Origin: Branchinecta lynchi
Lineage: Eukaryota > Arthropoda > Branchiopoda > Anostraca > Branchinectidae
NCBI GenBank assembly: GCA_023053575.1
Contig: JAKZAP010000009.1
Location: 16,597,869 to 16,661,868 of the forward strand
Length of the DNA stretch: 64,000 nucleotides
Reading direction: 5' to 3'
The notes beneath the pieces are model-generated. The model was not told the origin of the DNA. It made no database searches and was given only the letters and a program-made list of their open reading frames with translations. Position 1 is the first letter of the stretch; the number at the start of each line of letters is the position of its first letter. The translations under genes and the position numbers were made by a program. This document shows, in pieces, positions 11,329 through 21,905 of this stretch.

Positions 11329-11439
11329 GTTCTTCCTCCACTACCGTGTGACGATTCGGATTCATCTGTCGCTGATTCCCAAACTCCTCCTACTCCTCCT
11401 CCCAAGAAACCACCCCTCAGGATGAGTTTTAGCCCGTAA
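11329..11439 (+). CDS. Last coding exon, proline-rich C terminus
   Basis: A strong polypyrimidine tract and CAG acceptor (TCTGTTTTTCAG) precede GTTCTTCCTCC. The exon starts in phase 0 and runs 36 codons to a TAA at 11437-11439. The C terminus is acidic/Ser then Pro-rich: VLPPLPCDDSDSS, then TPPTPPPKKPPLRMSFSP. This gives a second cluster of PxxP motifs next to a basic KK, again suiting an SH3-binding tail such as that of DOCK/Mbc. The 3' UTR presumably extends beyond, but I could not fix a polyadenylation site; a palindromic MITE begins only about 235 bases downstream. Confidence 0.75.
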   Translation, partial: VLPPLPCDDSDSSVADSQTPPTPPPKKPPLRMSFSP

Positions 11440-11673
11440 CTATCCGGTATTTTAGCTGGACGACCGGAATTTCCGGTTTCTGATAGCGCTGATGATTGCC
11501 TGTACCAAAAACAAATAAGCAAGTAGAGCCTCCGTCTTCGGTTCCATGCAACAATTATGGATACCGCGAAAAAAATGAGCAGAGCTAGAGGTACTTGTTG
11601 AGCTTTGGGTTGACGCCCCGTCTACTTCCCCCTTAGCCGCTGCGCATTTGAGAGGAAAAGAGCGTAGCAGACG

Positions 11674-11846
11674 TACACTGTAGAAAAAAATGTTGCTGTA
11701 TTTACCACTGGGATTAATCTTGTCTCTAAAAAGATAATCTTATCTCTAATCCGGATTAATCTTATCTCAGTAGACATACGATTAATCAGAGTAGCACATA
11801 CTGCAGTTAAATTTAGTCCTTCCTCGGAGAAACTTTGTACAGTATA
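11674..11846. mobile_element. Palindromic MITE, ~170 bp family (copy 2)
   Basis: The left end is TACACTGTAGAAAAAAATG and the right end ACTTTGTACAGTATA, with near-complete inverted halves built from GGGATTAATCTTGTCTC and its complement. Flanking TA dinucleotides suggest TA target-site duplication. Confidence 0.8.
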
Positions 11847-11999
11847 AATGACCCGCTTCTTACGAATAAGACCGAAGGACGCTCCAGAAATCTTAGCGCG
11901 TCACGCTTAAGGTCACAATGGTATAGACCCAATAGCGGGGGCTAAATTGCGATGGACTTGTTTGTAAAGGGAACGATTTATGATGTTCCGCATCGTATC

Positions 12000-12620
12000 C
12001 CCGCTCGTTTGCATCGGGAATATACAGTCCGTGTATTGTTTGACTTCGCATGCTTGTAGTACAGAGATCCGGAGACGGAGACTCTATTTCTTATTTGTTC
12101 TTGCCTTTAAGTTATAGTTCCAAAACGATTCTACTTCGATCAAAATGTTTGCTTATATAGTACAATTCTTTCAATGGTGCTTGTTAATGTATTTTCTGCG
12201 AGCTTTCATCAATATTCCGTATATAGTGTGTTCATTTTAGTTTATTTTTTTTTGTATAAAGCATTCTAGGCTAATAGCTCTTAGAGGTATGTTAATCTGA
12301 ACAGTTACTAAAATGTGAACAGTGAAGTTTTGGGGTAAATTGTAGAAGGAAGATCCGAAATACCTACTCAGGTTTTTTCAGAGGCCCTTAATTACCTACT
12401 TTGGCAAACTCATAGTTGACCTTATTCACAGCAAGGGCATGAAAATGACAAGGGTTCAAAGTCAACAAATGTTCACATAAGCATACCTATACTATACATA
12501 GATAGCTCATGAACTATGTATCTTAGAGGGGACTGCGCCTATAGTGTCTATTATACTATTTCAGAAGTTTGATAACATTTAACACAGGAATGCTTTATTT
12601 TAAGAGACAACACTTTGGAT
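12000..12620. other. No gene seen; gene 1 downstream flank
   Basis: AT-rich unique-looking sequence with no supported ORF or repeat that I recognise. It may include the 3' UTR of the gene ending at 11439. Confidence 0.4.
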
Positions 12621-12626
12621 GCTATC

Positions 12627-12653
12627 TACACTGTAACAAAAAATCTTGCAGTA
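12627..12653. mobile_element. Palindromic MITE copy 3, left part (interrupted)
   Basis: TACACTGTAACAAAAAATC followed by TTGCAGTA is the usual left end of the palindromic family. It breaks off where the 1245 bp element begins and resumes at 13899. Confidence 0.8.
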
Positions 12654-13898
12654 GGGGAGCTCGGGGTTGGATCGGACACGGGGTTGGTCTGGACACCCGC
12701 GAAAAAATTTGTCGCTAAAATCTGAAAAAATACTAACATCTGCCTTCTAGTGTACTAACTTCGTAGCAAGGTTTCATGGTAAATACTTTTCAGCTTTTGA
12801 TAAAAAGTTGCAAAAATTGGTTTTCTTGATGTAAAACTTTTTAGCTCATGGTAGGCTAGAAAGCTGTACCGAGATTTGTGGTAACTGGAAGGCGATTAAA
12901 TGGTATGATATAGCTTAGCGATCAGGGTTTATAGCCTGCGTAGTATTTTCGAGGTAGGTCACTTAATTTTCCTCTGGTACGCCATTTTGTTATTTTAGTC
13001 AGGGTGGGGTTGGTTCGGACAATCTTTGCCTACTGATACCCCATAAAAACCTGAAACTGAGTCGGAAAAATACAAAAGATATTATCAAAATCCTTATCCT
13101 GTTATTTGTTAACAGAATTAATTATCAAAATCGAGAAAAATGAACGCTAAAAATGAACGCTAAAAAGGGTAAGCCACAACCAAAGAAAAGCAGTTCGTAG
13201 AACTGTCTACAAGAAAGTAAAAGATAAAAAAAATCTGTGTTTAATGAATGTCATATTTACGATGTTTTCAGGGAGGGAAGAACAATGCGAATTCATCATT
13301 GTGAAGTTCAGTTTGGGAAAAGGTCAAACCAATGTGTTTCTTATGGGGGAAAGTTGGTGAAGGAGGGAGGTTGTATGAAAGAAAATAGGTTGAGGGGCGT
13401 GAATATATTCTTTCTGCGCGACAGTGGGACTAAAATCATCTTTCCGTAGAATCTTTACTGAAATAAGTTTGAAGTTACCAGCCCCTGTAATTGCTAGGTT
13501 AACTGAAAGTACAAATGAGGGATTTTCATTTTAATGCAACTTCGGCAATTGAAGCATGTGTTTTTTTTAGTTTTGTAGATTCTTTTGAGGTGTAATATTA
13601 CCATTTCCACGTTGTAATATGTTTAAATAAAGTCGATTAAAAAATAATTCATTAATATAATGTCCGAACCAACCCGGGGCCTGTCCGAATCAACCCCATG
13701 GGTACGGGGTTGATTCGAATTGAAAAACAGAAAAAAATGTTTCCTAAAAAACCTGATGGAGAAAAAAATCTGAAAAAATTACCAGCTATTCTACCAGACA
13801 TTCCACACGTTCGACAACAAAAACGATGGAAATCCACTAAGAAATGGCGGCCTAGCAAGAAAAGGAAAATTAGTGTCCGGGTCAACCCCGAGCTCCCC
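12654..13898. mobile_element. 1245 bp TIR element inserted into a palindromic MITE
   Basis: The ends are inverted: GGGGAGCTCGGGGTTG at the left, CAACCCCGAGCTCCCC at the right, with similarity continuing into the GGACAC motif. It is flanked by TA on both sides (12652-12653, 13899-13900), and the MITE sequence outside joins perfectly, proving insertion. Further copies of the terminal motif lie inside (GGGGTTGGTTCGGACA near 13008; complementary copies near 13660-13720). No transposase is recognised; the longest open frame (13698-13937) is Lys-rich and unsupported, so the element is probably non-autonomous. TA target sites fit a Tc1/mariner-type mechanism. Confidence 0.85.
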
Positions 13899-14046
13899 TA
13901 CTTGCTACTGGGTTTAATCTTGTCTCAAATGAGATAAGATTGTCTCTAATTCGGATTAACCTTATCCAAGTGGAGATAAGATTAACCCCAGTAGCAAATA
14001 CTGCACTTAACGTTAATCCTTTCTCGGAGAAACTTTTTACAATGTA
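13899..14046. mobile_element. Palindromic MITE copy 3, right part
   Basis: It starts TACTTGCTACTGGGTTTAA, where the left part stopped at 12653, and runs through the inverted half to AACTTTTTACAATGTA. Confidence 0.8.
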
Positions 14047-15329
14047 CAAGTGTTACAGAAAATTTTTCCTATGACCCTTTTAACTGTTATGTTTTCATTG
14101 AAAGCAACATTGTAAACCATGTTTAGTAAGTGTTATAGATAAGTGCACATAAGTGTTATACCTTGAAAACTGCACATCCTTGTGTTGCATGCTATGAAAC
14201 TTCCGACAGTGTAGTTTAGTCCTTGATACTTGTCACATATCAGGGTTTGTTTGTGTCTCAAAAATGTACATTTGGAAGAAAAATTGTCACCCCGCTCCCC
14301 CATACAGTTCATCAGGTCTTATAACAGAATAGTTCAGACTGAGGAGTGCCAATTTGTAATCAGTTGCTCAATAAGTGACCTATGACCTATGGATGGGAAA
14401 AGGTTTTCTGGATTCTGGATTCTGGATTTGACCTATGGATTCTGGTTTTCTGGAGCCCAAAAAAAGCAAGCGAACTCGTGTGAATTATTTACAATTGCCA
14501 TTACAGCCAACAAATTCATTCAGGTAACTTATCAACTAAGTCCCAAGAGACATGCTGGTGTAAAAATGTATTAAAAGATGGTAGAAGGATTTTGAGGGTA
14601 TGGTAAAATCCAACCAGGTTTGAGTCAAGAGAAATTTCTACTAGTTTTGGTCAGGTGTTTTATTTTGCAAAGTGATAATGCTGATGCCTCTAGCAGGAAC
14701 ATTCCTGCAGAGACCAAGTGTATAAGTGCCTCGAAAAATAAATTTAGAACTAGTCTGCTGTATTGTAAATTTAAGAAAATTAGAAAAAAAAAATGCTTAG
14801 TGTCAGGTTTGAATCCCAGATCTGATATGTCCCTATAGCTGAGGAAATAAGTAGTATCTGCGGGGTCCTTTTTATTTAGTCGAAAACACCGCTTTTCCAA
14901 CCAGTAAGGGAACCCATTTCTCAGAGGATTTTAAAGCACAATTTTTACTAGAATTGGTCTTTTCACTATGGCATGGCTTAGTTGGTCTTTTCGTCATGAC
15001 ATGGCTTACAAATATCGGTTTTGAAAACACCAGCACTTGCCCCGTACAAATAGTGATTCTTTTTTTTGTTAATTGTCGACTCTGTCCAGCCTTCCCGCTC
15101 TCCGAAGCGGAGGCTCGACGCAAAATATTTGACAACTGCGAGCCGAGGTTAAAAAAGTAAAATAAAAAACAAAACTTTCAAGAATTCTCATGTCCTTATT
15201 TTTAAAGTGTTGTCGATGCTTCACTGGCAAACTCGGCTCGGCCGAAAAAGCGCTTGAAAAAAGTCCTGCAAAACGAAACAGTGGCGAAGGGTGGGATTTC
15301 TGAAGCTTTCCAAAGGAAGATAGGGATAA
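14047..15329. other. No gene seen
   Basis: Apart from a small internal repeat (TCTGGATTCTGGATT, 14407) and a mirrored CGCTCTCCGAAGCGGAGGCTC stretch near 15098, nothing can be supported. Confidence 0.4.
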
Positions 15330-15673
15330 TACACTATAAAAAGTTTGTCAGTATAAAGATTAAAGTTAACTGAGGTATTCGCTACTCGGATTATTCTATC
15401 TCTACGCAGATAAGATTAATACCAAATAGAGATACACTGTAAAAAAAATTTCAGTATAAAGATTAAAGTTAACTGTAGTATTTGCTACTCGGATTATCCT
15501 ATCTCTACGCAGATAAGATTAATACCAAATAGAGATAAGATGAATTTGAGTAGTAAATACTGCAGTTAACTTTAATCTTTATACGGAGAAACTTTTTACA
15601 GTGTAAGATGAATCCGAGTAGCAAATACTGCAGTTAACTTTAATCTTTATACGGAGAAACTTTTTAAAGTGTA
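15330..15673. mobile_element. Palindromic MITE copy 4 (outer), containing copy 5
   Basis: The left half (TACACTATAAAAAGTTTG ... CAAATAGAGA) is separated from its right half (AGATGAATCCGAGTAGC ... TTTTTAAAGTGTA) by a complete second copy. Both share a subfamily variant with GCTACTCGGATTAT instead of GCTACTGGGATTAAT. Confidence 0.85.
15435..15603. mobile_element. Palindromic MITE copy 5, inserted inside copy 4
   Basis: It runs from CACTGTAAAAAAAATTTCAG to ACTTTTTACAGTG and is flanked by TA at 15433-15434 and 15604-15605. Removing it rejoins copy 4 at AGAGATA|AGATGAATCC. Confidence 0.85.
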
Positions 15674-16106
15674 TAAAAGGTAGAGTAAGTACCAGGGCTC
15701 CTTTAAGGTTCGCCTTGATTAAAGTATATATCTAAATTCACCAAAATATGTAAAGACAAATAGAGGTACCTCTCCATTGTGGCCTCATTCACCTACTGGC
15801 GAGTTTAGTGTTGTTTCCTGTATCAGTAAAAGATGCCGGACGCGAACAGTTACACATAACTTGCCAGTGTCGCCCAAACATAGTAGTAAGCTCGTCAGTC
15901 TCAAAAGTGTCGATTTTATTGTACTGTTGCTTATATTACTTCCATCCCGTATGTGTGTCGTACAACATACACATCTTTGTCATTATGTTTTAAATTAGTC
16001 TGTTTGAAAATTCTTTATGCTTGCGTTAAAAAATGTGATCGTGCCAATTTCTGATTGTGGAAATAAACTAATGTCTTCCATCAAAAATTCAGATTATTCA
16101 CCGCCC

Positions 16107-16381
16107 CTATTTTCTCTCATTACTTCTAGCGTGAATCTGTCTGTTGTCTATCTGTTACAATTTTGGAATGGTCATTCTTCAGGGAGGTTCAAATGGCAAG
16201 GAAGCTTGTCAGAGATTATTCCCGTCCGAACTGATGTTCGCCAAGGGGGAGTCTTATCTCCCGAAATGTTCAAATCGGCCATATCTTCTTGTCTCGATTC
16301 CTTGGACCCTGCTTACCTTCATAAAAACCATGCCTTCAGCTACATAGCCTACGCGGACGACGTGCTCTTAGTAAGCCGTAG
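16107..16381 (+). mobile_element. LINE family 1 fragment with RT motifs B and C
   Basis: The frame encodes LFSLITSSVNLSVVYLLQFW, VRQGGVLSPEMFKSAI (motif B-like) and FSYIAYADDVLLVSR (catalytic YADD). It starts where the fragment at 63660-64000 would continue (TATTTTCTCTCATTACTTCT is shared) and is cut by the MITE at 16382; 35-40 bases of it resume at 16676 (ATCCACAATCACAAAAAATG). Confidence 0.75.
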
Positions 16382-16675
16382 CCCGATGAAAAATTTATCT
16401 CAAAATAGTACTATGAAGTAGTACGAAAAAGTTGCATGCAGTACTAACGATGCTACTACATGCTTCTACTTCAAGGCTACCGTGTTACAGCATACTATTA
16501 TATGTTACTATTAGCAAGACTGGATGCTACTATGGTAAGACAAGATGCTACTACATAAGATTGGACCAGTCTGAGGCACATTAAATGATAGTATTCTTTG
16601 CTATTACATAGTACTACATGCAACGTTTTCGTACTACCACCATACTACTACGCAGGCTACAAATTTTTCATCGGG
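16382..16675. mobile_element. 294 bp MITE interrupting a LINE fragment
   Basis: It begins CCCGATGAAAAATTT and ends in the exact complement AAATTTTTCATCGGG; similarity of the two arms continues for about 70 bases through GTAGTACGAAAAMGTTGCATG. The LINE sequence on each side (GTAAGCCGTAG ... CCGATCCACAATCAC) rejoins to match the uninterrupted copy at 21628-21650. Flanking AG may be a short target-site duplication. Confidence 0.85.
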
Positions 16676-16716
16676 AGCCGATCCACAATCACAAAAAATG
16701 TCAGGAAGCTGTCGTC

Positions 16717-17744
16717 AAACAAGGGAAAAGAGAAGAAGCTTCGAAGTTGAAAAACAAAATCCGAAAAATGACAAGGAAAGCTGCTTCAAAATTTTATTCC
16801 GAAAAGGTGACACAGTTATTCGTAACTAAGCCCAAACAGTGTTATAACAGTATTAAGAAAATCTGTGGGAAAAAATGCGCGACAGTGGATTTTGGGCTGG
16901 ATGAAAACGAGTCAGTAACAGCGAATGAATTAAATAACCATTTTGCAAAAATAACTCAGTCCTTCCCCCCGCTAAAAAAGAGAATTTAGTGGTCACTGAA
17001 ACCCCTGAAAACCAAATTCCTCTCATCTCAGAGAGGGATGTAGTTCTTAAACTTAAACACTTGAAAAATACTAGTATAACCCCAATAGACATTCCAATCG
17101 ATTTGATAAGAGCTTTTCCTGATAAACTCACCGCGCCGCTAACAGAGGTTCTCAACCTTATTACTAAATCTGGTTCGTATCCAAAAGTTTGGAAAGTTGA
17201 ATATATTACGCCAATCGCTAAAAAAGATTGCAAAATCGATTTCAATGGGGTTCGACCAATCACTTTAACACCTGTTTTTAGCAAAATCTATGAAAGTTTC
17301 GTTGCAACGTGGCTTAAAAACGAGATCTTATCAAAAATAGATCCACGGCAATTCGGTAACATACCTAAATCCTTTACTACCCATTACCTAATACAATTAA
17401 TTGACTTTATTCTGAAAAATCTTGAAGAACCAGGAAAATGGATAAATTTGATTGCAATTGATTTTCGTAAAGGTTTCGATCTCATTAACCATAAGATTTT
17501 AATTGGTAAACTTTCTAGTCAATTCAACGTAAGCCCTCATATAATTAGAATAATTGCTAGTTTCCTATACGAAAGACAACAACTGACTAAATATAAAAGT
17601 GTTTTTTCTGACCCGGTTCGCATTTTTTGTGGTGTACCTCAAGGTACTCTTTTAGGACCTTTGCTTTTTTTGGTTATGATTAATGAAATTGCACAGGATC
17701 TGCCGGATCGGTGGAAATCCTGGATTGAAGGGGGTATTTTGTAA
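16717..17744 (+). mobile_element. LINE family 2 copy A (frameshifted, 3' truncated)
   Basis: It encodes NKIRKMTRKAASKFYSEKVT, KPKQCYNSIKKICGKK and then, after a shift of frame near 16980, VTETPENQIPLISERDVVLK, the RT core FNGVRPITLTPVFSKIYESF, motif A (IDFRKGFDLINHK) and motif B (GVPQGTLLGPLLFLVMINE). It stops just before the catalytic DD: RWKSWIEGG replaces RWKYVDD. Copy B at 36528-39172 shows what is missing. Confidence 0.85.
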
Positions 17745-17780
17745 AGTTCTCGCCAACTTTCTTGCATTGCCTAATCAGAA

Positions 17781-17812
17781 CAAGTGCCATATGAGCTAGT
17801 AGCTCTTGTTCT
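17781..17812 (+). repeat. R repeat, right-end fragment
   Basis: CAAGTGCCATATGAGCTAGT followed by AGCTCTTGTT is the terminal hairpin region of R without the body. Confidence 0.7.
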
Positions 17813-17910
17813 TTTCTAGATTCTAGATATCCGGGCCGTTTTCATCGGGATGGGTACGGAAGACGAAACCAGATCAAAACGTCGGGGTCGCTGGACACCC
17901 CAAATTTGAA

Positions 17911-18060
17911 TGGCACTTGCCCTTCTGCCAAGTTCCATATAGCGATCGCAATTTCTGTCCGTCTGTCAGTCCGGGGTTTGCTTTTCGGGCACTTTCACAT
18001 AAGCTAGGACGATGAAATTTGTCCGGGTCACTGGACACCCCAGATCCCGGAATCTGGAAG
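17911..18060 (+). repeat. R repeat, left-end fragment
   Basis: TGGCACTTGCCCTTCTGCCA with TATAGCGATCGCAATTTCTG, a GTCCGTCTGTCAGTCCGG run and GACGATGAAATTTGTCCGGG mark the left end; the body ends after about one unit. Confidence 0.65.
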
Positions 18061-18724
18061 GGTGTCATAGCACATTTGAGAGAAAAATCAATATGCAAAT
18101 GTTCTGGGGTAGGAGGAAAGTAAAAATGATACAGCTGGAAGATATTTGACGGGGTTCGGGGTTGGGTTGGTTTGACTGTGCCGAAGTCCCAGATATCTAC
18201 GAATCCGGAAGCTGAAGCCTCGACGACTACTTCCAGATTTAAGCTTTTTCGTTTCATTAATTTGATTGACGGAAAGGCAAACTTCGACGGACGGAACTAA
18301 CATTTTCGATCCAAACCACTTTAGTCCATAAAAGTAATTTTATCACTACAAAACGATAGAACAAAAAGCGAATAAGCAATCACGAAACAACAAATATCAC
18401 TCCTTCAGGCCCGTCAAATAGCCTCGGCTTAGCCTAACACGACTAGATTAGCATCAATCATTAACGCAGCAAATAGAGGATCAGGTTTTCCCGGTCGGAT
18501 TTTCAGCGCTTTCATCATGAATCTGAACAAACCTCAACTTTTCCGCATGGAAGTGATGACGGTGCCAACATCCTGGCAGGATATTGAGTCCGCGAGCAAC
18601 CGACCATATCGTCAGTTCGCAGCATAACCAGGCACCCAAGCCCAAAGGCGTCAATAGCCAGAACGTTTGGGGGGGGGGGAGGGGAGGGATTTACCGACTG
18701 GCTGGTCATTTTTACCGACTGTTT

Positions 18725-18950
18725 TTACAGGTTAAAACGACTATTGTTGAGAAAAAAACCACGGTGTTGACGAAAACTCGGCTGATTTTAAGAAAAACAA
18801 CTATTTTTTAAGAAAAACTACTATTTTTTAAGAAAAATTATACTATTTTTAAGAAAAAATCGACTATTTTTACGAGAAACCGACTGTTTTTGAAAAAAAA
18901 TCGACTGGTTCCAAGAAAAAAAATCGACTGTTTTTACGAAAATCGAGGAG
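18725..18950. repeat. Degenerate ~20-24 bp tandem repeats (GACTATTTTTAAGAAAAA)
   Basis: About ten units of the form CGACTRTTTTTAAGAAAAA follow each other. A shorter related stretch in complement is at 41935-42000 (TTTTTCGTAAGTCGACTTTT). Confidence 0.7.
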
Positions 18951-19821
18951 CTTCGCGCCGACTCGGCTTTTTTTTCCCGATTGGCCGACAACATTCGGGG
19001 GGAGGGGGAGGGGGAGCGTCCCCCCTCCCCCCTAGTCGCGACACCCCTGACCAAGCCTACTCGAAGTAAGAGTTAGGGTCGGCATTGCATTGCGTCACTG
19101 ACAACCACTCTTTGTCTTCACATCATCAGAGAACATAGTTTTCCCCATTTACTTTCTCCTCCACACAACCTAAACAGGTCATATCAAAATTAAACATTCC
19201 AAAGTTTGTGAAACGCACCCTATCCTTAAAATTAACTGAAAAGCTATCCAACTCCCTTTTCTGGCTCCTGGACAGAGGCGCCATTTGGGTGGGGCAGGAG
19301 GAGTCCATGCTCCAAGAAGAGCTGCTGCGAGTCCAGCAAATCCGAGTCCGAGTCCTTGAAAAAGGCGTCTCGAGACCGTCTAGAGACGAACCCAGAGTCC
19401 GAGTCCACAGCTCTAGCGGATGGACGAAAGACGGTCTTACGCTGCGCGAAAGACCTTGAAAAAGGCGTCTCGAGACGAGTTCAAACTCCACTCCTCAGAG
19501 TCCACCAGCTCTGTCCAGGGGTACCAAACCTTCCATCTTGGTACTATTTTTGTTTGCCCAAATAGCTTTGAAAAGCTAAATGATATATAAATGTTCAAAA
19601 CTACTTTTGATTTACCCACAAAAGAATAAATAAATTTGGAGTCTGAGTAAACTGGGATGGGGGATCAAAATTGACCTTTCTTTTTTCCTTGCTGCACTAT
19701 TCCTTTCGTTGTTTCAATGCGTAATAAAATTCATCATCATCACTTCGTTCTTCGCTCTGACAGCCAAAATCTATAGTAACAGATTTTAGTCACAGTGAGA
19801 ATCAACTATCACACAATTTTT

Positions 19822-19878
19822 GCGATGTCGTAGGTATCCCTCCACTTAAGTTTTGGGATCCCAAAAAGAACATGTGCT
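19822..19878 (-). repeat. S repeat, left-end fragment (minus)
   Basis: TTTTGGGATCCCAAAA preceded by GTAGGTATCCCTCCACTTAA is the complement of the S left end seen at 63418. Confidence 0.65.
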
Positions 19879-19929
19879 GTGCAGTCAAAAATAATATTTG
19901 ATTATCGGAACAGCTTCCTCCATATGCAT

Positions 19930-20080
19930 TACACTGTCTTGCAGTATCTGCTACTGGGATTAATCTTATCTTTATTGAGGTAAGACTATACCTAAGTCGG
20001 ATTAATTTTATCCCAATAGAGATAAGATTAATCCAGTAGCAAATACTGCATCCTTATTAGGAGAAACTTTTTACAGTGTA
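19930..20080. mobile_element. Palindromic MITE (copy 6)
   Basis: The left end is shortened (TACACTGTCTTGCAGTAT), the right end is standard (GAGAAACTTTTTACAGTGTA). The inverted core GGGATTAATCTTATCT is intact. Confidence 0.8.
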
Positions 20081-20133
20081 GAGAGAGCTAGTCTTGTCTC
20101 CAAAGTTTGCAGACTGAAGTGCCGGACAGTTCC

Positions 20134-20295
20134 TACACTGTAAAAAAAATTCTTGCAGTATTTGCTACTGGGATTAATCTTGTCTTTATTGAGATAAGAT
20201 TATCACTAATTCGGATTAATTTTATCCCAATAAAGATAAGATTAATCCCAGTAGTAAATACTGCATACTTATTCGGAGAAACTTTTTACAGTGTA
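20134..20295. mobile_element. Palindromic MITE (copy 7)
   Basis: TACACTGTAAAAAAAATTC to ACTTTTTACAGTGTA, only 54 bases from copy 6 and in the same subfamily (TCTTGCAGTATTTGCTACTG). Confidence 0.8.
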
Positions 20296-20798
20296 GGCCT
20301 AATATTTGGCAACATTTTCTAGCCAGAAGAACTGGGATCGACTAAAACGAGGCATGGCACGGCACGACATACTGTAGGAGGCACAAGTAGTAAAAAAAGG
20401 CGCTTCAGAGTGAGAGGCAGAAACAATGCTCTTACGTGCCTTCTTTTAGGCTTAAGAACTCTCTCTTATTTGTCTACCTCTACCACTTGCTAATCTCTTT
20501 TTATTACTCGTGACTCCTGCGCCATGCCGTGCCGTGCCTCATTATGGTCGATCCCAGAAGAACTGAACAGTTTAAAGTGGGGACCACCCAACGAATCTCG
20601 TTGCGAGAGCGATTCAACGTAAAACACGACGAGTACCAGCTGATTTCTACCGATTGTTGCATTTCTAGTCTTGTTATCTACATAGCTTTGTTTTTCTCAC
20701 GGAATTCCATACGGAGTCGGTGCCAGCATACATTGCATGTACATTTCACAGAAGCGGTTCCACGCACGTCGCTCCATGGGCTGGATACTCTTGATAAA

Positions 20799-20960
20799 TA
20801 CACTGGAAGAAAAAATCTTGCAGTATTTACTACTGGGATTAATCTTTTCCTTATTGAGACAAGATTATCCCTAATTCAGATTAATTTTATCCCAACAGAG
20901 ATAAGATTAATCCCAGTAGCAAATCCTGCATCCTTATTCAGAGAAACTCTTTACAGTGTA
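20799..20960. mobile_element. Palindromic MITE (copy 8)
   Basis: TACACTGGAAGAAAAAATC to ACTCTTTACAGTGTA; same subfamily as copies 6 and 7, with a few extra substitutions. Confidence 0.8.
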
Positions 20961-21049
20961 ACTCTTCGTGCTGATGAATGATTGCCGTGTGCCTAGAGAA
21001 GAACCAGAAACGTCACCACAACAAACGTTGTTAATTGGTTTACATGAGT

Positions 21050-21396
21050 TACGTTTTTGCAGATACCATGGTATCTGATACCACGGTCTAAAGTCGTTTT
21101 TGCAGTTATCGTGGTATTTGATACCACGGTCAAAAGGCGTTATTGCAGTTATCGTGGTATCTGGCCAGTTATCGTGGTATCAGATATTCAGATACTACGG
21201 TCCGACCGTGGTAACTGGTCGTGGTATCTGAAAAGTAATCTCACTTTCATCAGATTTTGTCAGATTGGTGAGAATGAAGATTAGCACTTAGTGATGTAAC
21301 TGGATATCTGTTTTTGTTTGGGGATGACTTCGAAAAGTGCAATTTCGGCAATAGTCGTTTTTGCAGAGCACCGTGTATCAGATACCACGATTAAAA
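21050..21396. mobile_element. GTTGCGTTTTTGCAG-family element (copy 4)
   Basis: The left end TACGTTTTTGCAGATACCAT is followed by the usual arms; the right arm stops at GTATCAGATACCACGATTAA where an R fragment begins. Confidence 0.75.
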
Positions 21397-21467
21397 ACGG
21401 ACAGACCGACAGACGGAATTGTGATCGGTATATGACACTTGAGCCAGAGGCTTCAAATGCCATAAAA
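21397..21467 (-). repeat. R repeat, left-end fragment (minus)
   Basis: In complement it reads ATGGCATTTGAAGCC, the hairpin partner, ATATACCGATCACAATTCCG and GTCTGTCGGTCTGTCCG, the beginning of an R element. Confidence 0.6.
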
Positions 21468-21614
21468 ACATGACCGGATTCGACTGGTGTCGTTTTTCCT
21501 GTGAATCGGGTACAAACCAGCTAGGAAAAGCGCAGAGGAGGAGCAAAAACTTGTTCTTAAATTAGACATCGAAGTCCGCCGGCGAAACCCGCACGAGAAT
21601 TATTATAGTAACTG

Positions 21615-21905
21615 CTGCTCTTAGTAAGTCGTAGTCAATCCACACTCACAAAAAATGTAAGTAAGCTGTCGTCGGAACTTCTCAAAATTGGCCTTGAAGT
21701 TAACCTGTCAAAATGTGCGTACCTGCATTTCAACCCTTCGTCAAATGGTTCGAATGCATCAAAGCTTCTATATCTCTTGGATCATTCATCGTCAAATCAA
21801 CAGACTCTCTACGGTGGCTCGGCATAACGTTCAAATCTTCATTGTCAAAATTTTCCTCTTCGGTTGTTCAAGAAGTTTATAAATCAATCTGTAGCGCCTG
21901 TGGGC
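21615..21905 (+). mobile_element. LINE family 1 fragment downstream of the RT motif
   Basis: LLLVSRSQSTLTKNVSKLSS followed by ELLKIGLEVNLSKCAYLHFN begins at the position where the 16.1 kb fragment is interrupted and continues into PSSNGSNASKLLYL; frames then break. A GTTGCGTTTTTGCAG-family piece follows directly. Confidence 0.7.

Noticed and set aside
19126..19491. Open frame of 121 codons on the minus strand overlapping GAGTCCGAGTCC repeats
   Set aside because: The frame depends on a local duplication (GACCTTGAAAAAGGCGTCTCGA-like at 19352 and 19452) and resembles no protein family.
20529..20981. Open frame of 150 codons on the plus strand
   Set aside because: Its second half is the palindromic MITE at 20799-20960, and the first half has no recognisable similarity or splice context.
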